From Bacteroidota bacterium (lineage in GTDB: Bacteria; Bacteroidota; Bacteroidia; Chitinophagales; Saprospiraceae): a DNA stretch of 24,289 bases. The stretch is from contig JAKQGD010000272.1 in NCBI GenBank assembly GCA_029573365.1, positions 1-24,289 of the forward strand. The letters run 5' to 3'. A model generated the notes under the pieces. The model had not been told where the DNA came from. It saw nothing but the letters and a program-made list of their open reading frames with translations, and did no database searches. The first letter of the stretch is position 1. The number at the start of each line of letters is the position of its first letter. Both the position numbers and the translations under genes were made by a program. Shown here piece by piece: positions 17,901 to 23,987 of this stretch.

Positions 17901-19055
17901 CTGATGGCCCTGATGACCAATACGACCAACAACTCCATACGTTACAGAGACCTCAACAATGTAGACATCGTTTTCACATCCGATAAAACAAAGTGGAGCA
18001 AGTGTATCGTGGTAGAATCGGCTTCCAACGATTATATCAACGGAGGTTTTGCCACCATTGACAATACTAAAAATTTTGAGGTCAGGCGTACTCCTTCCAT
18101 CGACAAGAACGGAGCTCCACTTAATGACGGTACGTTTGGTTTCAGCTATTTCCCCGGCTACGCCATCGATGTGGAGACGGGAAAGAGGCTCAATATCTTT
18201 TTTGGAGAAAACAGTGTTTACAACTCCGACAATGCAGACATCCTTGACGGGAATAACCCTATAGGCTCAGACCTCATCTTTAATCCTTCATCACAGCTAT
18301 TTGCCGATGTACAGGATTTCAGAGCTGCTGTGTTTGGAGCACAGCATTACATTTATGTTACAAGGCAGGAATATGACGAATGCAAATCCCTGGAGGTAAA
18401 ACTTAAGAAGGGAGCATCTACCCTCAACAAAGCCAAGGGAGGCCCGGCTGTAACATGGGTTTCATTCCCGCTGGGAGTAGCAAGTGCACCTATGCTTCCT
18501 CTGGATAAAGGTCTTATACCTAATGAACTGGTTGTGAAACTCAGGGTAAGCAATCCTTACGGTGAATCACGCAGCTACAACATAGACAAGGAACGTGACT
18601 GTGTTACAGATGGTGATCAGCCGGTATACGAATTTGAATTCACCGGCAAGGAATCTAAGGATCTCACGGATGACGGTTATAAGGGGGCCCTCGAAAATGT
18701 CAATGTTGTACCCAATCCATATTATGCTTACAGTGCGTACGAAACATCACAGTTTACAAACATTATTAAGGTCACCAATCTGCCAGCCAAGGCTAAGGTG
18801 ACCATCTATGGTATCGACGGAAGTTTTATCAGGCAATTTAACAGAGACGAACGCGGAATGACGCTTTCAGGAGTAAACAGGCCGACTTCGACTTCTCAGG
18901 TATTTCCTGACCTGGAGTGGGATATGAAAAACTTTAAGGGTATACCTGTAGCCAGTGGCGTGTATCTCATCCATGTGGTAGACCTGGACAACGGGAATGA
19001 ACGTACCCTTAAGTGGTTTGGTATAGGCAGGAAGTTTGACCCGAGTGGACTCTAA
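14928..19055 (+). CDS. Large secreted surface protein with a type IX secretion-like C-terminal domain
   Basis: The 1375-residue protein has a signal peptide (about residues 1-25, VQA/KK). I recognise it as a conserved Bacteroidota family of unknown function from the early segments NNVRARLLTGGDIW (60-73), ALYAGGVWIGGVD (92-104) and a DPDLGCYQDDYIGCD stretch (312-326). DDNGDG at 209-214 resembles a calcium-binding loop. Cysteines recur through the first half and suggest disulphides. The last ~118 residues (from NVVPNPYY) contain IKVTNLP, VTIYGIDG, LEWDMKN and VASGVYLIHV, the layout of a type A sorting or FlgD-like domain, followed by the extra tail KWFGIGRKFDPSGL. Surface export is inferred. 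ATG 14937 is an alternative start. The gene is 22 bases after the receptor and 73 before the PorV-like gene. Confidence 0.85.
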   Translation: MYKMKNKISFSLLGALLLLATIVQAKKPDLPPDGKAPAADMTGWRAACVRPTKQTEMQVNNVRARLLTGGDIWSEAQYVVPKPSPGQLPVSALYAGGVWIGGVDRAGNIKLSGVTYRSQGYDFFSGPLDINGTTEAEQCQNWDRFFNVKGVNVRDHYNKVIKFKETGVPINCDSIADDVKYWPGQGNPFWREKFTTFSLPDQPLGAYWDDNGDGIYNPCDGDFPLIDIRGCEPENINEAKELIPDEMIFWIYNDNGGPQTLSGPTAIQMEVQVQSFAYSTNDEINDMTFYRYKLINKAKEDLVDCYFSMWIDPDLGCYQDDYIGCDISRSLAYVYNQDAVDGSSGISCQGTNTYGTEVPILGMDYFRGPLGPKVFKRLEDGTVVLGPIVNSAGDTLKNEDGSIKLGPVLLEPEPFTGQQDTLVELGMTSFTYAENGGIGSYPPATQDPQRGRETGFYNYIRGFWADGTPVTFGGSGYNPGSSDTIRYAFPDDPNIPNGWSMCALNYPFGDRRTLQATGPLLLQPGATNELILGVVFVPDIDYPCPDITRLKFADDIAQALFDNCFDITDGPDAPDVTCVELDKELILMFSNEPTSNNFAESYEEKDLQAPRDVDNTYKFEGYRLFQLANASVTAQELGDVSKAREIAKVDLKNGIKEIYNWTGQVNPLNPTYPIVWIPSKEVSGADEGLRTSFRVTEDQFALGDRRLVNHKQYHFLALAYAYNNWQDFNITTGEGQRRAYLEGRGNVGGPEKKAYTFVPRPIVYQELNAQYGEGPQVTRIAGEGNPGKFLEMDDTMYDLILNNQHNGKIKYKLGAGPIDAKVVDPLRIKDGKYRLEVTGNFDNQRATCAFDDKAVWKLTDVTNNKVLLQDRPLSQLKEYIINGLGFSITVGNVSDPGGSKTGNNGGIGASLTYKDAAGPRWFNAVKDGGIYQVNEQGNQAVNFADFVRNGFAQDPSAALSKMGDGFFVPFLSTRFEADPDLPFYLSPAARDLMALMTNTTNNSIRYRDLNNVDIVFTSDKTKWSKCIVVESASNDYINGGFATIDNTKNFEVRRTPSIDKNGAPLNDGTFGFSYFPGYAIDVETGKRLNIFFGENSVYNSDNADILDGNNPIGSDLIFNPSSQLFADVQDFRAAVFGAQHYIYVTRQEYDECKSLEVKLKKGASTLNKAKGGPAVTWVSFPLGVASAPMLPLDKGLIPNELVVKLRVSNPYGESRSYNIDKERDCVTDGDQPVYEFEFTGKESKDLTDDGYKGALENVNVVPNPYYAYSAYETSQFTNIIKVTNLPAKAKVTIYGIDGSFIRQFNRDERGMTLSGVNRPTSTSQVFPDLEWDMKNFKGIPVASGVYLIHVVDLDNGNERTLKWFGIGRKFDPSGL

Positions 19056-19073
19056 AAATTAAAAATCAATCAC

Positions 19074-19099
19074 GGCAGACAGATATAATTCTGTCTGCC
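19074..19099 (+). promoter_or_regulatory. Perfect 10-bp intergenic hairpin between the secreted protein and PorV-like genes
   Basis: GGCAGACAGA and TCTGTCTGCC are perfect complements around the 6-base loop TATAAT. The following sequence is CCACATTGTTT, without a U-tract directly after the stem, so it is not a canonical intrinsic terminator. It may protect or process the upstream mRNA or partly attenuate transcription into the PorV-like gene, allowing different expression of the three operon members. A protein-binding site is another possibility. Confidence 0.6.
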
Positions 19100-19128
19100 C
19101 ACATTGTTTAAAATAAAAAGATATCAAG

Positions 19129-20181
19129 ATGAAAATAAAGTTTTACATAATAGCAGCAACACTGGTGATGGTGGCATCAGCGGTATATGCAGGAAATCCT
19201 GACAGACAGGGACAGGCAGGTGCATGGGAATTATTGCTCAATCCCTGGGGACGCAGTGCTGGTCTTCACTCCATGTCTACCTCATCGGTACAAGGTATTG
19301 AAGCTATGAGAATAAACATTGCAGGACTCAGCCGCATTACAAAATTTGAAATCGGTGTTTCAAACAACAGGCTTTTCAGTGGCACAGGTATGAATTTCAA
19401 CAGCCTCGGACTCGGTGTCAAAATGGGTAAAAGCAGTGCTTTTGGTATAGAGTTTGCCTCACTGGATTTTGGACAAATCCCGGTTACCACGGTTAATCAG
19501 CCTGCAGGTACTGGGGGATTCTTTTCTCCGAGTTTCTTCCAGCTGGGGCTTGGTTATTCGTATACATACGCCAACAAAATATCTGTAGGTATGACGATGA
19601 GATTGGTGTCTGAAAGTATTCAGGATGTCACGGCCTCTGGTTTTGCACTGGATGCTGGGGTACAGTATGTTTCCGGGCCCAAAGATAATTTCAAATTAGG
19701 CATTTCCCTCCGCAATGTAGGTTCACCTATGGCTTTTGGCGGCGAAGGTCTTTCAGTCAAAAGAGACAATCCTGATCCTGCTGGTGGTGTAAACTATGAA
19801 CTCACCTATGATGTGAGGGCTGCCTCCTTCGAACTGCCTTCCATGCTTAATCTGGGTATTTCGTATGATTACTATCTCAATGAAGACATGTTTATCCGAG
19901 GACTGGGTAATTTTACCTCCAATGCATTTTCACGGGATCAGTTGGGTGCGGGAGTTGAGTTTTCATTCAGAAAGCTGGTAGTGCTGAGAGCGGCATACAA
20001 ACATAGCCTTGGAGGTATATCTGATGAAACCAGAGATGTATATACCGGCCTGGCAGGTGGAGCATCCATAGAAGTGCCTATCACCAAGGGAGGGGCCAAT
20101 AACCTTGGCATAGATTATGCTTACAGGGCTACTAATCCGTTTAACGGCACGCATAATTTTACTTTGAGGTTTTCTTTCTAG
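19129..20181 (+). CDS. PorV/PorQ-family outer-membrane beta-barrel protein
   Basis: The 350-residue protein has a signal peptide (residues 1-21, VYA/G) and then the family's characteristic start: GAWELLLNPWGRSAGLHSMSTS, a match to the 'GARSAGMG...A....NPAGL' opening, here with INIAGLSRI. The rest is alternating amphipathic beta strands ending in NFTLRFSF with a terminal Phe, as in FadL-superfamily barrels. PorV in Porphyromonas is the outer-membrane shuttle that takes type IX secretion cargo from the SprA/Sov channel to the attachment complex. This protein may be a PorV, PorQ or a dedicated paralogue; the sequence does not decide. Its place straight after the giant secreted protein suggests that protein is its client. 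Two hairpins follow the stop. Confidence 0.85.
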   Translation: MKIKFYIIAATLVMVASAVYAGNPDRQGQAGAWELLLNPWGRSAGLHSMSTSSVQGIEAMRINIAGLSRITKFEIGVSNNRLFSGTGMNFNSLGLGVKMGKSSAFGIEFASLDFGQIPVTTVNQPAGTGGFFSPSFFQLGLGYSYTYANKISVGMTMRLVSESIQDVTASGFALDAGVQYVSGPKDNFKLGISLRNVGSPMAFGGEGLSVKRDNPDPAGGVNYELTYDVRAASFELPSMLNLGISYDYYLNEDMFIRGLGNFTSNAFSRDQLGAGVEFSFRKLVVLRAAYKHSLGGISDETRDVYTGLAGGASIEVPITKGGANNLGIDYAYRATNPFNGTHNFTLRFSF

Positions 20182-20196
20182 GGAACCTTTTAGTTT

Positions 20197-20220
20197 AGCC
20201 TGATGTTTATTAGGCTTTAT
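20197..20220 (+). terminator. Candidate terminator hairpin 1 after the PorV-like gene
   Basis: AGCCTGAT (20197-20204) pairs with ATTAGGCT (20209-20216) in an 8-bp stem with one G-U pair and a 4-base loop, followed by TTAT. It lies 15 bases after the stop. The short U-tract makes it a weak terminator; a stronger one follows at 20233. Confidence 0.5.
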
Positions 20221-20232
20221 AATAGAATCCGG

Positions 20233-20281
20233 ACAAACGTTTTCGACACTAACCATGCGGAAACGTTTGTTTTTTATTTTT
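20233..20281 (+). terminator. Rho-independent terminator closing the three-gene envelope operon
   Basis: ACAAACGTTT (20233-20242) and AAACGTTTGT (20261-20270) form a perfect 10-bp stem around an 18-base loop, followed directly by TTTTTATTTTT. Stem and U-tract fit an intrinsic terminator for the upstream operon, and it separates that operon from greA. Confidence 0.7.
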
Positions 20282-20303
20282 AATTGTTAAACACAACAAC
20301 ACG

Positions 20304-20774
20304 ATGTCCATCTCATACATGACTCAAGAAGGTTATGAAAAACTTAGGGCAGAACTTGATGAACTTAAAACCAAGGGCAGGGAAGATGTAGCCAAAGCCA
20401 TAGCTGAAGCCCGGGAGAAGGGAGACCTGTCAGAAAACGCTGAATATGATGCTGCCAAAAATGCTCAGGGCATGCTGGAACTTAAAATAAACGAACTCGA
20501 AAAAGTCTTTGCCAATGCCAGGATCATCGACGAATCACAGCTTGATACTTCCAAGGTGACTGTCCTAACCAATGTGACTATTAAAAACGTCAAAAATGGT
20601 GCTGAGGTAACTTATAAATTAGTGGCCGAGGCAGAGGCAAACCTCAAAGAGAAAAAAATATCCATTTCTTCGCCCATTGGCCAGGGATTGCTTGGAAAAG
20701 AAGTAGGAGACATTGCTACCATACAGACGCCTTCAGGACCTGTGGATTTCAGAATACTCAATATCTCTCTCTGA
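20304..20774 (+). CDS. greA: Transcription elongation factor GreA
   Basis: GreA binds the RNA polymerase secondary channel and stimulates cleavage of the 3' end of backtracked RNA. The 156-residue protein has the usual length (about 158 in E. coli). It has the N-terminal coiled coil with the acidic tip GDLSENAEYDAAK, where Asp41 and Glu44 are the conserved tip residues, and a C-terminal FKBP-like globular domain (about 80-156; SPIGQGLLGKEVGD). The start at MSISYMTQEGYEKL agrees with the family; a second Met at residue 6 is also possible. It follows a strong terminator and is followed after one base by the HIT gene, so the two are surely cotranscribed. Confidence 0.97.
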   Translation: MSISYMTQEGYEKLRAELDELKTKGREDVAKAIAEAREKGDLSENAEYDAAKNAQGMLELKINELEKVFANARIIDESQLDTSKVTVLTNVTIKNVKNGAEVTYKLVAEAEANLKEKKISISSPIGQGLLGKEVGDIATIQTPSGPVDFRILNISL

Positions 20775-20775
20775 T

Positions 20776-21168
20776 ATGGCTTCGATTTTCAGTAAGATTG
20801 TTAACGGTGAGATTCCATGCCACAAAATTATGGAAGATGACAGGTTTCTTGCTTTTTTGGATGTATTTCCGCTCGTCAAAGGTCATACTCTGGTCATTCC
20901 AAAAACAGAAACGGATTATATTTTTGACATAGACGACAATACCCTGGGTGATATGTTTGTTTTTGCCAAAAAAGTAGCGGCGGCAATAAGGAAGGCTTAT
21001 CCATGTCCTAAGGTGGGTGTCTCTGTTATCGGCCTTGAGGTGGCACACGCACACATTCATCTCATCCCTATGCATGATGTGTCGGACATTAATTTTTCCA
21101 GACCCAAACTTAAGCCCTCGAAGGAAGAATTGGAGGAGGCTGCTGCGGTAATCAGGTCGTTTCTTTGA
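20776..21168 (+). CDS. HIT-family nucleotide hydrolase
   Basis: The 130-residue protein is a histidine-triad hydrolase of the Hint/Fhit superfamily, which acts on nucleoside phosphoramidates or dinucleoside polyphosphates in the cytosol. The N-terminal signature SIFSKIVNGEIPCHKI and the triad HAHIHLIP (His91, His93, His95; middle His is the nucleophile) are intact, and the length is normal. ATG 20776 is chosen because it gives the canonical N-terminus one base after the greA stop; an earlier in-frame start would lie within greA. Exact substrate is unknown. Its last 17 bases overlap the 3' end of the convergent lgt-like gene. Confidence 0.94.
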   Translation: MASIFSKIVNGEIPCHKIMEDDRFLAFLDVFPLVKGHTLVIPKTETDYIFDIDDNTLGDMFVFAKKVAAAIRKAYPCPKVGVSVIGLEVAHAHIHLIPMHDVSDINFSRPKLKPSKEELEEAAAVIRSFL

Positions 21169-22381
21169 GACGGGTTGGTCTGTATAGATAAAAAAGACCT
21201 GCCAGACCTACCATGATAAAAAAGATAGAAATATACTGGGCCTGTGACCAGTGAACTCCCAGAAAATCATATCTGTCATTTACCCTGATCTTTTCAATAA
21301 AAAACCTTTCCAGGCCATTGAGAATCATATATATAAAAAAGATGGTTCCAGGCACCTTAAACTTATGGCGGTTAAACCAAAGCACTGCCAGGGCAAGCAA
21401 TCCAAAAATGGTCTCGTATAGCGGGGTGGGATAAACACCGGGTGTGAGCTGATGACAATACCTCATGCCGCAGCCTGCGACACAACTGTTTTCTATGCTC
21501 TGACCTCCTGCTCTGGCTGCCTCATAGGCTGCAGGATCACACATGGACATGAGTACGCCTTCGTTATTGACATTGTTAGGATAGTTATAGGACCAGAGCC
21601 AGTCCGGTAAAAACCACCATTCTGGTATGGGAGCCGATATGATGCCCCAGTCCCCGTCGCCCGACAACTGACAGCCTATTCTCCCTACGGCATACCCTAA
21701 AAGAATGCCCATGCCTGCGATATCCATCATATAAACCGGCCTGATGCCTATTTTTTTGACATACCAGTACACAGCGACAAAGGCAAGAATAAGCCCCCCG
21801 TAAACATTGAGCCCACTCCCAGAAAATAAGGCTCCGAGCGGATCTCTGAAAAATCCTGAAAGGTCCTCAAATACCGAAAACAATTTACTTCCCAGCACAC
21901 CGGTAAGCCCTGCTATGATGATGATGTCATTGGTTTTGGTGGAGGGGTTGACCAAGACTTCTGTTTTCTTGATTGCAGGGTCGGCCTTTGAGTTTTTCCA
22001 TAAAAGATAGCCCGCGGTGGCAAGGCCAGCGAGCAAGCCCAGCCCCCAGTTACCCGCCTTTGAAAATACATAAGAAGCGGGGTCTCCTTTTACTTCTGCA
22101 AATCTGGAAATAAGCATGGGAAGTTTGCCGCCCACCAGAAAAGCAAAAAGAGCATTCATGATGATGTCCTGGATGCTAAGTCTCTCAGTAGTCTCCTCAA
22201 CCACCTTTTTGGGGAGTATATGTCCACTCCCTTCCAGTCTTTTGAGCTCGTGTTTAAGGAGGACTCCGCAGCTGGCCAAAGCTACAACCAGCATAACTCC
22301 AAAGGTTTTGAAAATGGAAGTCCAGTTATCTACATCTGTGCCCAGAAGATCATGAAAAAAATAGGACAGGTCAGGATACAT
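21152..22381 (-). CDS. lgt: Prolipoprotein diacylglyceryl transferase-family protein, long divergent form
   Basis: Lgt transfers diacylglycerol from phosphatidylglycerol to the lipobox Cys of prolipoproteins in the inner membrane. At 409 residues this is much longer than typical Lgt (about 260-300). Visible family features are multiple membrane helices, the signature GRIGCQLSGDGDWG (233-246), YPTPLYETI (317-325) and LERFFIEKIRVN (357-368). Several residues differ from E. coli Lgt: the HGG motif reads YGG (Tyr194), and the Asn and Glu of GRIGNFINGE are Cys237 and, by alignment, Asp242. A loop of about 60 residues carries Cys281, Cys300, Cys304 and Cys309. I recall similar long forms in Bacteroidota. 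It could be a paralogue with another role. It is convergent with the HIT gene and divergent from the small barrel gene. Confidence 0.82.
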   Translation of the reverse strand: MYPDLSYFFHDLLGTDVDNWTSIFKTFGVMLVVALASCGVLLKHELKRLEGSGHILPKKVVEETTERLSIQDIIMNALFAFLVGGKLPMLISRFAEVKGDPASYVFSKAGNWGLGLLAGLATAGYLLWKNSKADPAIKKTEVLVNPSTKTNDIIIIAGLTGVLGSKLFSVFEDLSGFFRDPLGALFSGSGLNVYGGLILAFVAVYWYVKKIGIRPVYMMDIAGMGILLGYAVGRIGCQLSGDGDWGIISAPIPEWWFLPDWLWSYNYPNNVNNEGVLMSMCDPAAYEAARAGGQSIENSCVAGCGMRYCHQLTPGVYPTPLYETIFGLLALAVLWFNRHKFKVPGTIFFIYMILNGLERFFIEKIRVNDRYDFLGVHWSQAQYISIFFIMVGLAGLFYLYRPTRLKETT

Positions 22382-22398
22382 ATGTATATTTTTATTTG

Positions 22399-22406
22399 CA
22401 AATGTA
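22399..22406 (-). promoter_or_regulatory. Candidate lgt promoter (-7 box TACATTTG)
   Basis: The minus strand reads TACATTTG, a perfect TAnnTTTG, 17 bases before ATG 22381. No clear TTTG -33 box is visible at the expected distance. The very short predicted leader (about 10 bases) is a little unusual. Confidence 0.4.
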
Positions 22407-22426
22407 CAAATTAAGTTTAATTGTAT

Positions 22427-22434
22427 TAATTTTG
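22427..22434 (+). promoter_or_regulatory. Candidate promoter of the small outer-membrane protein gene (-7 box TAATTTTG)
   Basis: The plus strand reads TAATTTTG, a perfect TAnnTTTG, 59 bases before ATG 22494. A TTTG at 22395-22398 is 28 bases upstream, longer than the usual spacer. It stands back to back with the lgt promoter candidate. Confidence 0.4.
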
Positions 22435-22493
22435 CGGCTCTATTGACGCCCCACTAGGTTTAAGACAATTTTCAGAATTATAATATCGGAATA

Positions 22494-23072
22494 ATGAATA
22501 AATTAAGTACTGCCGTGTGTGCAGCTTTTCTGTTGATATTGGGATTTACAGCCGGAGCACAGGCACCGGGTCTGGCGATACAGGCCGGTCTGACTACTGC
22601 TTACGCAAAGGATAACAATATTACAACGGCCAATCAGGCTCATTATGGATGGATGGTAGGAGCAGACGCCAGATTGCTGGACAATGATTTGTATTTTATC
22701 ATCGGAGGACAGTATCACAATACTAGTCTGAAGTCAACTTCCGGGCCGCAGTTTTTTACCAACGATCTTAAAGTATTTATGGGAAGGGCAGGCATTGGAT
22801 TCAATGTGTTTCGGTTTTCAGAAAAGATGTCTTTGAGGTCCAAAATTGTAGGATCTTTGAATTATGTTATCGATGCTCCCGACAAGGGTCTGAATATTCC
22901 CGGTTTTATGGAACTCAATGACGCCTATGCCGGTGGTGCTACCGGGGTAGGGCTGACCATCGGTGCTCTGGATCTGGATCTGGAGTTTCAGTACGGATTT
23001 ATAAACGCCTTCTATAAGCAGCCAAAGTCCACCTTTGACATCTGGACTCTGATGGCGGGATTTCATTTCTGA
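22494..23072 (+). CDS. Small outer-membrane beta-barrel protein of unknown function
   Basis: The 192-residue protein has a signal peptide (about residues 1-24, AGAQA/P). The mature part is made of alternating polar and hydrophobic stretches with turns, such as LYFIIGGQYHN, VFMGRAGIGFNV, and LDLEFQYGFINAF, and ends IWTLMAGFHF with a terminal Phe, as in 8-stranded outer-membrane barrels of the PorT/OMP_b-brl type. I cannot assign a specific function. It is divergent from the lgt-like gene, and its stop directly abuts the stop of the convergent hydrolase, with no spacer. Confidence 0.8.
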   Translation: MNKLSTAVCAAFLLILGFTAGAQAPGLAIQAGLTTAYAKDNNITTANQAHYGWMVGADARLLDNDLYFIIGGQYHNTSLKSTSGPQFFTNDLKVFMGRAGIGFNVFRFSEKMSLRSKIVGSLNYVIDAPDKGLNIPGFMELNDAYAGGATGVGLTIGALDLDLEFQYGFINAFYKQPKSTFDIWTLMAGFHF

Positions 23073-23708
23073 TCAGAAAAAGGGATTGGTTCTTTTTTCT
23101 ATTCCGATATTGGTGGAAGGGCCATGACCGGGATAGACGATTGTTTCATCAGGCAAGGTAAAAAGCCTGGACCTGATGACCCTTGTGAGGGTTTCAAAAT
23201 TGCCCCCGGGCAGATCAGTACGACCTATACTTCCTGCAAAAAGGACGTCACCGGCTATAAGTACCTTGGCTTCGCTGCAGTATAACGACACACTGGCCGG
23301 CGAATGACCTGGAGTGAAAATTACCGAGAAGGTAGTGGTTCCAAACGTGATGGTGTCTCCTTCGTCTATAAATTGGGAAATTTCAGGCGAAGGGTCATAA
23401 GGTATTCTATACATCTCAGAAACAGCAATACCCGAGGCCAGTACAGAAGCCTCCTTTTTGTGAGCCGTAAGCGGAAGGCCCCACGTCTCTGACACAAATT
23501 TATTTCCCAGCACATGGTCTATATGACAATGTGTATTTAAGAGCATCACGGGTTTAAGGCTGGATTCGATAATGTAATTTTTAAGTGCATCATTTTCATC
23601 TTTGTTGCTGCATCCGGGATCAATGATGATACATTCTTTACTTTCATCAGAGATGATGTAAGTATTTTCTGCAAAGTCGTTGAACGTAAAGGATTTGATT
23701 GTAATCAT
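23073..23708 (-). CDS. Metallo-beta-lactamase-fold hydrolase (glyoxalase II-like)
   Basis: The 211-residue protein has the full set of metal ligands of the MBL superfamily: HCHIDH (His60, His62, Asp64, His65), His135 in FTPGHS, Asp154 in IAGDVLF and His195 in VYPGHG. The text AGSIGRTDLPGGN is typical of the GloB-like/persulfide dioxygenase-like group annotated as 'MBL fold metallo-hydrolase'. It lacks the C-terminal substrate domain of true glyoxalase II, so the substrate is open. Start ATG 23708 gives the usual N-terminus with NTYIISDE. It is convergent with the small barrel gene with no gap between stops. Confidence 0.93.
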   Translation of the reverse strand: MITIKSFTFNDFAENTYIISDESKECIIIDPGCSNKDENDALKNYIIESSLKPVMLLNTHCHIDHVLGNKFVSETWGLPLTAHKKEASVLASGIAVSEMYRIPYDPSPEISQFIDEGDTITFGTTTFSVIFTPGHSPASVSLYCSEAKVLIAGDVLFAGSIGRTDLPGGNFETLTRVIRSRLFTLPDETIVYPGHGPSTNIGIEKRTNPFF

Positions 23709-23787
23709 GGAGGCAGGCTTTGTTATCTTTTATAATGCGGATTGATCTAAAAAGACAAAATTACAAGGATATGTTATCAATTCCTTT

Positions 23788-23816
23788 TTTGCTTTTGGAA
23801 ATCTTTTATATATTTG
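23788..23816 (+). promoter_or_regulatory. Promoter of tRNA-Cys
   Basis: TTTG (23788-23791), a 17-base spacer and TATATTTG (23809-23816) match the Bacteroidota two-box promoter with a perfect -7 element. The start would fall near 23823, about seven bases before the tRNA. Confidence 0.55.
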
Positions 23817-23829
23817 CATCCGCATTTAA

Positions 23830-23900
23830 GGTCGGGTGGCCGAGTGGCTAGGCAGAGGTCTGCAAAACCTCGTACAGCGGTTCAAATCCGCTTCCGACCT
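23830..23900 (+). tRNA. tRNA-Cys (anticodon GCA)
   Basis: A complete 71-base cloverleaf is visible. The acceptor stem GGTCGGG pairs with TCCGACC (last pair G-U), followed by discriminator T73, as expected for cysteine. The D arm is GCC/GGC, the anticodon stem GAGGT/ACCTC carries loop CTGCAAA with anticodon GCA, and the T arm is AGCGG-TTCAAAT-CCGCT. CCA is not encoded. It has its own promoter and terminator. Confidence 0.97.
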
Positions 23901-23910
23901 CACTAAGTAG

Positions 23911-23940
23911 AAGGCCGTATTAATCATGCGGCCTTTTTTT
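23911..23940 (+). terminator. Rho-independent terminator of tRNA-Cys
   Basis: AAGGCCG (23911-23917) pairs perfectly with CGGCCTT (23929-23935), and the inner bases can add further pairs; T residues run on to 23940. It lies ten bases after the tRNA. Confidence 0.8.
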
Positions 23941-23987
23941 ATATCAGGAAAGGTACTTTTCCGAGCTCAATCCACATTTCTAAAAAT

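Noticed and set aside
23830..23900. tRNA-Cys as a possible integration site for a mobile element
   Set aside because: No integrase and no direct repeat of the tRNA 3' end was noticed in the window; downstream is a terminator and an ordinary metabolic gene.
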